Assembly (NCBI RefSeq): GCF_020497125.1
Contig: NC_059081.1
Coordinates: 22,291,105-22,355,104 of the forward strand
Source of the DNA: Mauremys mutica
Taxonomy: Eukaryota; Chordata; Testudines; Geoemydidae
DNA length: 64,000 nucleotides
Reading direction: 5' to 3'
Shown: piece by piece, positions 1 to 10,890 of the stretch
Numbering within the stretch: the stretch's first letter is position 1
Layout: every line of letters starts with the position of its first letter
Program-made: the position numbers and the translations under genes
Notes under the pieces: generated by a model
Databases searched by the model: none
What the model was told of the DNA's origin: nothing
Seen by the model: only the letters and a program-made list of their open reading frames with translations

Positions 1-2738
1 AGGGCTTATCTCTTACCTGCCAACTGTTAGTGCAACAGATAATTTGGACCCATTGTATCTAAAGATAAGGGGAATATTTTTGAAAGCACCTAAAGGATTT
101 AAGACTACTGAAAGTCAATAGGACATGTGCACCTAACTCCCTTAAGTGCTTTTGCAACTATCCTCTTAAAATCTGACAGTGATTTATAAAATATGAGGTT
201 TGACAATTCTTGGGTAATCCGTAGAGCATATTGGTAGGGTGAACAACTCAGTTTTACTCTCATTCTTGGATTTTTGTCTCCCTAAAAGTCATAAAATATA
301 ACTTTAGCTAAATTCCGCAAACCCTTACACATTAGCAGAGCTAAAGGAGATCACTGAACTATTTGAGTATGAGTATAGAGAAGAATTTAGGCTCAGTTCT
401 CTTCTGAAACCATTAAGTCATATGTTCATAAGCACAATAACTGAGTGGGAGAGAAATCAGAGATATAAACCTAAAAGGGTGGAGCATTGTGTAGAGGATC
501 ATGGAGATATACTAGAAGTGTTTGCCAGATGGCAAGAGTTGTTTGGTACCAACAGTGGTAGCATTTTGGGAAAGGACTGAAAGGATTGGTGCTAGATGAA
601 TGCAATCAGTAGGAAGGGGAATAAAGCAAGAGTCCGGGCAGAGTTTTAAAACCAAGGAAGGTGGCTTATACTTGGATACTGAATGTGCCGGAAACACTCT
701 TGATGTTTTATTTATTTAAAATATATAGCCATCCTTTGACTATCTACCTATTCATAGTTCCGTTGGAATGGAAAGAATCCAAAGGGCTTTGCTGGAAAAC
801 TAAATCTAGATGACTTGCATTGCTATCTGATTAGCTACATTAGCTGGCCTAACTCTGAAATTATCAGAATAAATATGATTATATGTTCAAAGCACGGCAA
901 CAAAGCATGATCGGTGCATTTTTGTTTAATTGCAAACTGAATAATAAAGCATTTATTCTTTACTAAAACAGAGCAATGTTGATTTCTGTCCATGCGCTAT
1001 ATTGGCTACCGAATTCTGAGTTTCATTTACCCTGGATACTCAGTCTGAGACCAAGAATTATAGTTTACAAATAGAAAATGACCACTGAGATTTTGTTTTA
1101 AAGAAAATCGAACACCCAAAGTTGCAGGAAATATGGAATTCGAATTCTAACTAGGATATGTACATGGCTTAGTAAATGCATACCAACAAAGAGATGGACT
1201 ATACATAATTAATTAATATGGAATATATTATTTGGGTGGAAAAATATGAATGAATGAAATTCAGGTGGAAAAATATATAAACCTACATCAAATGAAATTC
1301 AGGCAGGGAGGTTTGGGGTTGGATTCTGACCTTGCACATGTTTAACTTCACTGTTTTTAATGGAGTTATTCCTTTTCTAAACTAAGGTAAATCTGATCAG
1401 AACAAGGCCTAATTAATTTAAAATGTGTGCACATTATCTATTTCTGTGCATTTTAAACACGCCAGTTTCATCAAATAGTGCATAGCAGTGTCCTGCAATA
1501 TGATTTACCTTTGTTTATTTTGTTGATGATATAGCGCTTGTAAACAGAACTACTTTGAAGCAATTTCAACAGAATCTGAGCAAACAGAGCAATTTGCAGT
1601 GAGATACTGTAGTGTTCTCTATGGTTAACTGATGTGATGCACTAGGTCTTCATCAGAGACGTGGTGAATAAAAGAAGATTTATGTTCAAATCACATGCTT
1701 TAAACATTTCTGCTAAGTGCTAGTTTGCTCTTTGGTATTTAGCCTGAAATTTAAAGCATTGAGGATTAAAAGGATTACAACATAATCTTAAATAATCCTA
1801 AGTGTCATTTACAGAGAGATGGTTGTAATAACTAAATAAAACCATGTTAAGGGATGGCAGTATTGTCAATCAGCAACTGGAACAGAAAGAGTGCCTCTGT
1901 CATCCCGTCGTTCTCCTTTCTCTCTTTTACTTAGTTCAATTTTGCATCAGATAGGCACATCTTGATGTGAGCTATAGCTGAAGAAAATAACAACATGATG
2001 GAATGCTTTGCAGCCAGCACTAATATGGTAACTGAGGCATTAGTAACTAGATTAGTGAAAAAATGTTCTCGATGCTCAATGTTGTGTGCTTGTGGAGAAC
2101 TTTTCAGAATAGGGTTTATCCATGTCTCCTGCTTCGCTCATGCTCTTCCTCCTCACGCGTAAACCAAACCACCCTTTTTGAGTTTAAAATTATGACAAGA
2201 CTCTTGGGAGGAAGTTGCAGTGTTCATTTGACCTTAATATACCTGTGGCTCCACAATGCTAAGGTTTCATTAATACAAAATCCTGCAGCAATGGAATGAC
2301 TTGTAGGGGGATTTCTTTTTGGTTGATTAAAAAAAAAAGTCAGTGTTAAAAAAGTTGCTATTCAGTATATTCATGAATTAGTAAGCAGCTTCATTCCCCT
2401 AATAGCTTCATTCATTTAACAAACAGTCATTATTTCATTTCATTGGTGTTTCTGTTCATTTTCCAAGTTCATTTGTTTATAAAGGTTTTGTTACATAAAT
2501 TACAGAGACTGATACACAGGCTTTTGCCACAGCCTTAATGTGATATTGACTTTAATTTCAAAAGGCTGTGGCTCTGTCAGTTTACTCATATTCATAAAAT
2601 TCTAACATATAAAAGCCTAGAAAACAAGGCAAGAAATCTAGTGAAAAATACTAGAAAGTTCTGTATTTTGGTTGAAAATATAGTTGCACCTAGACCTAAT
2701 GTAAAAGATTATCCTACAGCTAGTAAGCATATAACATG
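1..2738. other. Unassigned AT-rich non-coding DNA
   Basis: No recognisable gene, RNA or transposon. The short open frames here are AT-rich, lack family motifs and are not supported. The only local structure noted is a pair of interleaved short duplications: ggtggaaaaatat at 1235-1247 and 1264-1276, and aatgaaattcagg at 1253-1265 and 1290-1302, which suggests a small imperfect tandem event. Ancient decayed repeats cannot be excluded by eye. Confidence 0.5.
1235..1302. repeat. Short imperfect tandem duplication (about 30 bp)
   Basis: Two 13-base words recur in the same order about 29 and 37 bp apart, consistent with a decayed duplication of a roughly 30-bp unit. No function is implied. Confidence 0.5.
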
Positions 2739-2817
2739 CCTGATTCTGATCTCAGAGCAACTTCATTATCTTCAGTGGAGTTATTCCAGATTTACACCAA
2801 GATCAGAATCTGACCCA
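2739..2817. repeat. Short palindromic element (about 78 bp)
   Basis: The left end gattctgatct is the inverse of agatcagaatc near the right end, and the centre carries 'cttcagtggagttattccag', a variant of the family core. This is one of many copies in the window of a short fold-back family common in turtles and other sauropsids. It has no coding capacity and is probably a non-autonomous DNA element (family identity is inferred). Confidence 0.6.
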
Positions 2818-4009
2818 TACATTTTCTGTTCTCTTCTGTACAATACAGGTTCTTAAATAGCCCTCATCACCATAATACCTGAGTGTATTCCAGTAGTGCA
2901 TTAAGTGACATGACTGACATCTGTCACATGTGGTTTATTTTCTCTCCCTCATAGTCTCTCTGGGGCGAGAATTGTGTGCATGGTATAATGTTTTGTTTTG
3001 GTAGAGTTTGGGAGCTTGGTTTTGTTTGTTTTAAATGTATGCACTGCTGTGTGTTTGTGTTAGAGAAGGCAGGTCAAAGATTGCACTTGAAAATGTAGAT
3101 GGTGAGGTTTGTGATGATCCTTATTTCCTTTTGGAGTTTGTTTCACAATCTCTGATGGGACCCCAAGAAAGCTCGGTCTTCTGCATTAACTTTAGAGCCA
3201 CAGAAAGCTTTTGTCTTTGACACATACGGTCAGTGTACTAACTTTTGCTGGCCTTATGTTTTATAAATAGTGGATGGATCTGACCCTGTTTTAGATACCT
3301 TTATGTTAATTTATCCACGTGTGGAAGTTACATTTATTTTCTGTGGGTTTAACTGATATCCCAGAGATCTGAATTTACCCTAATCTAATTTCATATCTTT
3401 AAATAATTGGCTACATATATAATGTTATGACAGTGTCAGTAGTTTAATAACCTGCAATTATTATCTAGACAGTAATAGGAAATTGGACCAAAAGAAAAAG
3501 GCTTGAACAGGAGCTAGTAGAAAGGATTCCTGAGGTGTTTTTTCCCTCCTCCCACCCGGGAATGATATAAATAACTCCCACTGAAGTTAGTGAACTTGTA
3601 TGTTGCAGTGGGAGAAGAGGGTTGCTGGATTGTATTTCCAGTTGTCCCATTGACTTGCTACCTAACACTATTGGGTGAGTCACATAGACTCGGATTTTTA
3701 AAGATGTACATGCAAAAGTGTACACAGAACATCTACGGGATATGGGAAAGCTGGAGTGGGCATCTGGAAAATTATGTGCTTGTGCAAATTTCTGCTTCAT
3801 GAACACATCAGGCACTTTGCTTGTGCAATTTGGGTGCAAGGCAGAAGTGTACACACTCTGTTGTGGGAGACTTAAGCTCTGTGATGTTTATTTTTCCATT
3901 TCTAAAATTAGTATAATACTGTATCTTACAGAGATGTGGATGTAAAATACAGTAAGAACTTTGGATAGCAGATGCTTTATAAGTACAAATTCTGATATCA
4001 GAATTAATG
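2818..4009. other. Unassigned non-coding DNA
   Basis: No gene recognised. Frames near 3035-3220 and 3465-3945 overlap on both strands, carry no domain and are unsupported. A pyrimidine-rich stretch ending in cag/tag near 2970 resembles a splice acceptor, but no open frame with a good donor follows. Confidence 0.45.
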
Positions 4010-4100
4010 GAGCTAATTCTCCTCTCTTACCACTTTTACACTGGTGCAATTCCATTGACATCACTGGAGTTACTCTTGATTTACCCTGAATTGAGAATTA
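4010..4100. repeat. Palindromic element, degraded copy
   Basis: It runs from ggagctaattctcctct to ctgaattgagaatta, with the central segment 'ttacactggtgcaattccattgacatcactggagttact'-like (given here in pieces). Ends and centre resemble the copy at 2739-2817. Degraded, no coding potential. Confidence 0.5.
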
Positions 4101-4457
4101 TTTATTAATCATTTCTTAATTATGTTGTTATCTTTTTACTTAAAGTAGCATTAAAATAAGCCCATGCTTTTTACCAGTTTTCTGCCTCATTCTTTTGATA
4201 CCTGCAGTTACCATAAGCATCAAAGGCAGAAAATTCAGACACACATTAGATCTCAACTTTTGCTTTAGAAATTACTGCTACAGTAGAACATTGTGTCACA
4301 CAAAACCAGATGGAAGCATATGCAAGTAATGCCAGGTAGAGCTGTGTTTTCTCTGTGTGCATGGATGCAGAATATTTTATCCCTGATTAACAATGAAAAG
4401 CAGGAAAGCTAGTAACTGTGGTTATATAGCTGGTTTTAGGAGAACTGAACACATTTG

Positions 4458-4488
<31 letters not shown>

Positions 4489-4935
4489 AATGCACACTGC
4501 AAACATTATAAGGTTGAAAAGTCAATTCCATTCTAAGGGCTAATGCCTGTCTGAGCGAGGGCCATGCTGGGTGACAGGAGAAGCACTTCCTGAACTGGGG
4601 CTTTTGGGTGTAATGTGGAGGAACCGTCATAATGCCCTGGTGGTGTATGGAGCAGGGTGTGTATGTGAGGCATTCGTTGTGCCTGCTCTCCCCTGGAAAA
4701 AGGATACCAGAGACGTGGACAGTGAGAAGGCAGGTTCATTGCCTTTTTGCCTCAGCCAGTGAATGGAGTGTGGACAACACAATCTGCTCCATCCATGCAT
4801 AGGTGCTGGAACTAGGCGTGCTGCTGCACTGTTTGGCTTGAAGTTGTTTCCATCATATACAGGGTTTACAGTTTGGTTCAATGGCTCTCAGCACTCCCAC
4901 TATACAAATTGTTCCAGCCCCCCTGAATCCATTAC
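4101..4935. other. Unassigned DNA flanking a TG microsatellite
   Basis: No recognised gene. Overlapping frames on both strands between 4436 and 4935 are short, mutually antisense and without motifs. Confidence 0.4.
4463..4488. repeat. (TG)n microsatellite
   Basis: Thirteen uninterrupted TG units. An ordinary dinucleotide repeat, likely length-polymorphic. Confidence 0.95.
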
Positions 4936-5337
4936 CAGGGCTGCCCGGGGGGAGGCGTGGGCAATTTGCCCCAGGCCCCACAGGGGCCCCGCGAGCCCTG
5001 GCCCGGTGGCAGTCCGGGTCTTCAGTGGCAGGGGGCCCTTCAGTGAAGACGCGGAGCGACTGAAGGCCCCCCACTGCCGAAATGCCCCATGAGCCCTGGC
5101 CTGGCAGCGGTCCAGGCCTTTGGTGGCATTTTGGTGGTGGGGAGTCCTTCAGTCGCTCCAGGTCTTCGGTGGCATTTTGGCGGTGGGGGATCCTTCAGTG
5201 CTGCTGAAGATGCAGAGCAACTGAAGGGCCCCCCATCACCGAAATGCCGCTGAAGACCTGGACCACCGCCGGGTGAGTACAAGCGCCGCAGCTCCCTCAC
5301 TTTGCCCCAGGCCCCCCGAATCCTCTGGGCGGCCCTG
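4936..5337. mobile_element. Non-autonomous hAT-type element, 402 bp, perfect 8-bp TSD
   Basis: The element begins cagggctgccc and ends gggcggccctg, so the termini are inverted repeats with one mismatch over 11 bases. It is flanked by a perfect 8-bp duplication, tccattac, at 4928-4935 and 5338-5345. An 8-bp TSD with CAGGG-type ends is the signature of the hAT superfamily. The interior is very GC-rich and itself made of repeated, partly inverted segments around 'ggtcttcggtggcattttgg'. No transposase is encoded, so it would need a hAT transposase in trans. The open frames it contains on both strands are by-products of the GC-rich composition. Confidence 0.85.
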
Positions 5338-5674
5338 TCCATTACCTCCCCTACAGATTGTGACAGAGCTCTCTGGGACTCCTCCCAAAGAAGCACAGCT
5401 TATTACTGCCCCCTACCTAGGACAGTGACGCAAATGCCACCGACTGTCTTTATTTCATGAATACAAACAGTCCGACAATGCTTATTTTACCAGTCTTAGG
5501 AAATCAGTAAGTTTCACTGAGCTACTGAGGATCCAGTTTAGCCTTATGTTTGTTGTGTTTACCAGAAAGGGACCATTTTGGCCAGAAGTTTGTGCATTAT
5601 ACATGACATGTATGACCAGCAAATGGTTTCATTTTGTCCACCTTGCCCATCGGGGTACCACTACGAGAAAATGA

Positions 5675-5951
5675 AATAAAACTCAGGTTGCTTTTGATAG
5701 ACTAGGCTCACAGGCTGATAAATGGTTGATGAAATTCAATTTTGAGAGATGCAAGGTAATGAGACTGGGGCAAGAAAAAAAAGGAAAGGGAATATACGCT
5801 CAATGGTTCTGTGTTGCAAATCAGTGATCATAATACGGGGGCAGTGGTGGATAAAACTCTTGAATCTTTTCTCTCTGCTTAATGGGAGGAAAAAGAAAAC
5901 AAGGCCTTGGATTGCATACATAAGAGCAATAAAGAGAAGTTGAAATTATAC
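5675..5951 (+). pseudogene. CR1 LINE relic, post-catalytic reverse transcriptase segment
   Basis: In conceptual translation, 'DKWLMKFNFERCKVM' (about 5720-5765) matches the conserved segment after the catalytic motif in CR1 reverse transcriptases, where 'W..KFN..KCKVM' is typical. A later stretch around 5905-5940 fits the following region. Short, without catalytic residues, and broken by a retroposon inserted at 5952. Clearly dead. A few bases after 6133 may be the continuation. Confidence 0.6.
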
Positions 5952-6122
5952 GAAAAGAACAGGAGTACTTGTGGCACCTTAAAGACTAACAAATTTATTT
6001 TAGCATGAGCTTTCGCAGCTCACGAAAGCTCATGCTAAAATAAATTTGTTAGTCTTTAAGGTGCCACAAGTACTCCTGTTCTTTTTGCGGATACAGACTA
6101 ACACGGCTGCTACTCTGAAATC
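5952..6122 (-). mobile_element. Fold-back SINE-like retroposon with perfect 63-bp arms
   Basis: Positions 5953-6015 and 6023-6085 are perfect reverse complements, separated by a 7-base loop. The right arm continues into a tail (6086-6122) containing 'acacggctgctactctgaaa'. On the minus strand this is the start of a repeat I recognise as common in turtles, beginning 'tttcagagtagcagccgtgt'. The whole unit is flanked by an 11-bp direct repeat, tgaaattatac, at 5941-5951 and 6123-6133. A TSD of that length points to target-primed retroposition, not a cut-and-paste transposon. The usual family member is longer and not hairpin-shaped, so this copy probably copied back on itself during reverse transcription. 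It interrupts an older CR1 relic. Confidence 0.75.
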
Positions 6123-6133
6123 TGAAATTATAC

Positions 6134-6710
6134 AGGTACTTTATAGAGACTGAGAGAGAGAGTCCCTGTACTGTGCACAGTATTCATCATGTTATTTCAA
6201 ACAGTATATGAAAAAGCAAAGAAGATCTGGTAGAGAGAAGCTGGATTGAGGCCGAGACTTGAGGATTTTATATATATAAAGTGTTTGGGAAACAAAGTCT
6301 TAGAATCATAGAACTTTTCTTTCAACTTTTCTTTATTCTTTCTAAAAGAGAAGGTTGAAGGAGAATCTACTTGTTCATGAGCTGGCAACGTAAGCAGATG
6401 ATGAAACAGTTGCTACAAAAGTTTAGGCAGAATTTCTTCCATTTATTTGTCTATTGAAGTTTTTACATTTAGTATCTGAGCATCTACCTGGAGCCTGATT
6501 CTGTAGCCATGCCACATACAGAACATAAAGAACTCTCATTGGGTTCAAGAGTTTTGCATGTTTCGTGACTACAAAACTGGGACTGTAGAGAGCCTTTAAT
6601 CTCTGCCAGTAGTGACTTGCTTTTCTTTTCACTAAAAAAATCTAACCCTCCAAGTTACTGATAGTGTGAAACCTACACTAACAGCCACCTCCAGTAGGCA
6701 ATCTCCTGGA
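6134..6710. other. Unassigned non-coding DNA
   Basis: Between the fold-back retroposon and the next CR1. The frames present (6197-6388 and 6423-6632, minus) have no motifs. Nothing recognised. Confidence 0.4.
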
Positions 6711-7630
6711 ATTATAGAATCATAGAAGATCAGGGTTGGAAGAGACCTCAGGAGGTCATCTAGTCCAACCCCCTGCTCAAAGCAGGACCAACCCCAACTA
6801 AATCATCCCAGCCAGGGCTCTGTCAAGCTGGGCCTTAAAAATCTCTAAGGATGGAGATTCCACCACTTCCTTATGTAACCCATTCCCATTTACCACCCTC
6901 CTAGTGAAATAATGTTTTCTAATATCCAACCTAGACCTCCCTCACTGCAACTTGAGACCATTGCTTCTTGTTTTGTCATCTACCACCACTGAGAACAGCC
7001 AAGCTCCATCCTCTTTGGAACCCCCCTTCAGGGCTGGTTCTAGGCTGCTATCAAATCCCCCCCTCACTCTTCTCTTCTGCAGACTAAATAAGCCCAGTTC
7101 CCTCAGCCGCTTCTCGTAAGTCATGTTCCCCAGCCCCCTAATCATTTTTGTTGCCTTCCGCTGGACTCTCTCCAATTTGTCCACATCCCTTCTGTAGTGA
7201 GGTGGGGAACAAAATTGGATGCAATACTCCAGATGTGACCTCACCAGTGCTGAATAGAGGAGAATAATCACTTCCCTTGGTCTGCTGGCAGTGCTCCTAC
7301 TAATTCTGCCCAATATGCCATTAGCCTTCTTGGCAACAAGAGCACACTGTTGACTCATATCCAACTTCTCGTCCACTGTAACCCCTAGGTTCTTTTCTGC
7401 AGAACTGCTGTTTAGCCAGCCTGTATCGGTGCATGGGATTCTTCTGTCCTTGTTGAACCTCAACAGATTTCTTTTTGCCCAATCCTCCAATTTGTCTAGG
7501 TCACTCTGGACTCTATCCCTACCCTCCAGTGTATCTACCTCTCCCCGCAGCTTAGTGTCATCCGTAAACTTGCTGAGCATGCAATCCATCCCATCGTACA
7601 GATCCTTAATGAAGATGTTGAACAAAATCA
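6711..7630 (-). mobile_element. CR1 LINE, 5'-truncated, minus strand
   Basis: Read on the minus strand, the element ends with the CR1 hallmark tandem 3' repeat (attctatgattctat, 6711-6727) preceded by the conserved block that reads 'gacctcctgaggtctcttcc' on that strand. It encodes the C-terminal part of a CR1 reverse transcriptase and is 5'-truncated near 7630, as most CR1 copies are. No TSD is visible, which is normal for CR1. Confidence 0.92.
6798..7628 (-). pseudogene. CR1 reverse transcriptase C-terminal fragment (broken)
   Basis: Conceptual translation begins in the segment 'LFNIFIKDLYDGMD' before the catalytic motif. The F-A-D-D box follows as 'FTDDTKL', with A changed to T but both aspartates kept. 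Next come 'DLDKLEDWAKRNLLRFN', then 'ALVRSHLEYCIQFCSP' and '[22 protein letters not shown]', all standard CR1 landmarks. The frame is stopped by TGA at 6942-6944 where the family normally has an amino acid, then continues in frame to a TAG at 6798-6800. The endonuclease and N-terminal reverse transcriptase are absent. Not functional. Confidence 0.88.
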
Positions 7631-8179
7631 CTCTAAAGGACCACTCTAAAATATACCCAAGGTTTCCAGTGCAAATGTGGTAGATTTTTAATAACAGCTT
7701 CTTGGATGGACAATCCCCTTTTTCTAGTCCACTGAAGATGGCTTTCACTGTGTCTGGAATACCCTCTTGAGAACTGCAGTTCCCATGCACTACTTTAAAA
7801 GGAGGTAGATAAGGCTATGGAGGAAGATTATCTTGTTGGTGTGTTGGGGGTGATACTGACAGGAAAGGCTACTTGCCTCCTTCCCTTAAATTCCTTGCTG
7901 GGCCATGTGACAGGCAAATAGCCCTTACCTCTTTCCTGGCTGTTTCACCTTGTCACAGTGGGCACAGCTGCTAACTGAAATAAGGGGACAAGACTGGTGA
8001 ACCTCCTGGTCTTTTTGTGTACTGAAATCTCCTATGTTTACACACGGTGAGCCAAAACCAGCCTGGCCTAAATGGACATGGTTCCACTGAAGACTGGAAG
8101 TTCCACTGAAGACATAGTTCCACTGAAGACCTCATTTGTAAGGGTATATCTGAACACCAATGAAGCCAGTGTGTGAACA
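7631..8179. other. Unassigned non-coding DNA
   Basis: No domain or repeat family recognised. 'gttccactgaagac' recurs three times within 8080-8130, a small local repeat. Confidence 0.4.
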
Positions 8180-8446
8180 AGAGCCGGATTTGCCTCCCTG
8201 GGCTTGATTGTCCTCTGTGTTGCCCGTTAGGTAATCATTTACATGTGTGGAAAGTGTATGTGAAATGCTACAAGTGGAAATGGTGTTATTTTAACTCACT
8301 GAGCCAGATTCGCAGTTGGTGTAACCCAACAGAGCTCCGTCTGGCTCACCGTATACAGATATAAATGAGTACATCGGGTACAGAGACAGTGGATAATCAA
8401 CCTCCTATTATTGCCCGCACTTACACTGGGGCTGAATTTGGCCCTA
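8180..8446. repeat. Degraded palindromic-element remnants
   Basis: Fragments such as 'gagccagattcgcagttggt' (8301-8320) and 'cttacactggggctgaattt' (8420-8440) match end segments of the palindromic repeat families seen elsewhere in the window. Boundaries cannot be fixed. Confidence 0.35.
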
Positions 8447-9727
8447 TGTGTTTTAGTAAATCCTTGCTACTCACAAATGAAAATCTACTCAAAAGTTGCT
8501 GTGAAGAATGATTTGAATGATTTTTTTTTAAACTATAACTTTAACCAGACAATAGACATTTAATTTCAGTCGGCTGAAATGATGATGATAAAAAGAATTG
8601 CTTGAAAGTAGTCTTTTTAAGTGACCCTATCTAGGTAGGGATGTAACTTCTAATATATCTCTATCTGAAAAGGGGGTGGGTACAGATACACATGTGCTTC
8701 TCAAGAAATTATGTGACTCACTTAGCTTTTGACAGCTACACTGCAGCTTTCATAACTGCAGATGTTATTTGTCTATCAGAAGGAAAAATATTTATTTTGA
8801 GCCACGGGCATTTTCTGTGTTACAAGAATAAAATGTAACATCAGTTAATGCTTAATGTGCATGTGAAGTAATTTTGGTGGAGCAGAACAACTGAAGAATG
8901 TAAGGGCCCAAATAGATGGTTACAGAGTAGGGAAAGCAATAGCAGCATTGATTTCCACTATATCCTGTGAAAGAGCAATCTCAGCTAGTCAGCCATAACC
9001 AACTTTATGAATGCAAAGCTGTTTATTTTTCTTTACTTTTTGGCTGAATTCATTTTGGTTTGTTCATAGCTAAAGAAGTAACTATTGTTTTATAATTTAA
9101 ATGTGAAATGGAAGTGCACAATGTTACTGCATTATTCATAAAACACATTGCTGCCATCTGGTGGACAGTATGTGTATCAACACCGGCTTTCTCTGGCTTG
9201 ATTTTATTGTTGCTAGGTTAACAGTTAAAATGTGTAATGCTTTCTAAAAGAGGGGTTTTGTATGATGTTGTTCCAGTGAAACAACTTACAGAGACATAAA
9301 ATAATTTTACCTGATCTTGTACTTTCATTGACATTCTTGGGTCATCTTGCATGGATTAGACTCTCAATTGATCTTTGAACGGGAAGGATGTTTTTTCAAA
9401 GGGAATGTTTTACAGGTGTAACAAATAGTATTCATTTGCAACTGATATTTGAAGCAAGTTTTAAAATTCTTACCAAGGAAATAGTTTCTTACCAGCCCTG
9501 CTCTTTCAAGCTGATTATTAAATGAGGTAATGTCTGATTTAGAAGGAAATATTGCTGTTATAAACCTGTAATAACTAGTTTATACGTGCAGCAATATTTT
9601 TATATTTTAACACAGTGAATGGCTATGGAGCATTTGATTAGCTGTAGTGAAACTGGGTGAATACTTTGTAGTGGTAAATAACTAATACAGGATGATGTCT
9701 TGGTTAAAGCACAGGGTGAGGATATCC
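8447..9727. other. Unassigned AT-rich DNA
   Basis: No gene or repeat recognised, apart from the CTCF-like site annotated separately. Low repeat content makes it a plausible place to look for conserved non-coding sequence, but there is no direct evidence. Confidence 0.4.
9150..9164 (-). promoter_or_regulatory. Candidate CTCF binding site
   Basis: On the minus strand the bases ccaccagatggcagc fit every position of the widely used CTCF core consensus CCASYAGRKGGCRSY. CTCF is the vertebrate insulator and loop-anchor protein. The motif is short and can be created by repeats, so occupancy is inference only. Weaker partial matches lie at 10431-10445 and 10933-10947 on the plus strand. Confidence 0.4.
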
Positions 9728-9910
9728 TTGGAAAAGTCACTGAAACTCTCTAGGATCTGGCCCTGCTTCAGTTTGTCCAGCTGTGAAGTGGGGATATTAT
9801 TAATATTTTTTCAGCCTCAAAGGGAACTTGAGACTTGATTCAGTGTTGTTTTTTACAGCATTTTGAGATCAGCAGGTGAAAGGCACTCAAGAAGTGGAAA
9901 GTGTGTATAT
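9728..9910 (+). repeat. CORE-SINE (MIR-like) relic
   Basis: Contains the degraded core 'cttggaaaagtcactgaaa' followed by 'cttcagtttgtccagctgtg' and 'gtggggatattattaatatt', and a tail with 'cattttgagatc...tgaaaggcac'. This is the order found in MIR-like CORE-SINEs. Old and inactive. Confidence 0.6.
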
Positions 9911-10518
9911 GTTTCTAAGGGCAGTCTTTGATATGTCATTTAAATGCTTTGGGATCCTTCTGAACAAAAGCTGATAAATTAATGTAAGTTCATGCTAAAA
10001 AAATTAATGAATATAATATATATATTTGTCTTTATATGTACCCAAACATTGCACATTTCTTTAATGTATCAAACTTATGCAAAGCAGAGACACGAATCGC
10101 AAATGAACTCACTCAGAGATAATCAAATCTGACTTGTTTACATGTTTAGAGCTGGTATTTCTGTATTCAGCCACTACATTTTCTAAAAACTTGGCTAAGT
10201 CACTTTACTCCATTTTTCTGCCTCTTTAATGAGTGAGGCAGATATTTTGATGTTGGCTGTGCAAGCAGAGCCTTGGCTCTCCTCTCTTTGAAAGACAGCA
10301 CCTCACATTTGCACACAAATGTGTGCCAGATTATGGTAGAGAGTCACATATTTCCATATGAGTGGTTTACATAGCAAAAATCCTGTTGGGGAAAGATAGT
10401 CCTGGTAGGTGTTTCAAAAGGATGCATGGGGCAGTAGAGGGCAATTTGGTTTTAACAGAGTCACACAAGTAACACCCTCCATACCTCTTAGAAAATGTCT
10501 CTCTCCATTTCATGTAGA

Positions 10519-10640
10519 GCAGTAGTTTTCAAATTGTGATTCACAGACCTCTAGTGGACTGCAGAGCCTTGTTTGGTGTGATAATGCAATAACTGTAGGC
10601 AGCAGAAGTGCTTGAGCTAAAGTCTCACTTGGCATAAAAC
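10519..10640. repeat. Possible hAT-like element relic
   Basis: The start 'gcagtagttttcaaattgtg' and the following 'ttcacagacctctagtgg' resemble the 'cagtggttctcaaa' end of hAT MITEs. No matching right end is seen. Confidence 0.3.
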
Positions 10641-10817
10641 AAGCTGGAGCTGCCAGTGAGACACTTTCCATATGGGGTCCTCAATTATGGAGCTAACTCC
10701 CTGAGTTTAAAGATGCACTTCAAAACCATCTAATTTACCTTGTCGGGGAGTGGGGAGGGGGCTTCTTATAGGCTTGTATTTGTGTGTAAAGCCAAACTCC
10801 ACAGAGGCATCAGCAGC

Positions 10818-10890
10818 AGGGATCAAAGCTGGGACCTCTGGAGCTAAAGGTATGAACCTCTACTGTATGAACTAAAAGACGTGTCTTAGC
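10818..10890 (-). repeat. tRNA-derived SINE head (relic)
   Basis: On the minus strand 'tttagttcatacagtagagg' resembles a Pol III A box and its tRNA D-arm context, and 'agctttgatccc' resembles the B box. The acceptor stem does not pair and there is no plausible anticodon stem, so this is a tRNA-like SINE remnant and not a tRNA gene. Confidence 0.45.

Noticed and set aside
1900..1990. Exon after the pyrimidine-rich acceptor ending at 1933
   Set aside because: The acceptor is good, but all three frames stop within about 35 bases and no donor is suitable.
2941..3130. Exon after the acceptor ctctccctcatag near 2954
   Set aside because: One frame is open to a stop near 3096 and the only good donor, gtgagg near 3102, lies after that stop.
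4763..5396. Several frames of 60-118 codons on both strands
   Set aside because: All overlap the GC-rich hAT-type element at 4936-5337, whose low stop density explains them.
10818..10890. Possible tRNA gene
   Set aside because: A- and B-box-like words are present, but the acceptor and anticodon stems do not form; best read as a SINE relic. The same holds for 16745-16930 and 24545-24790.
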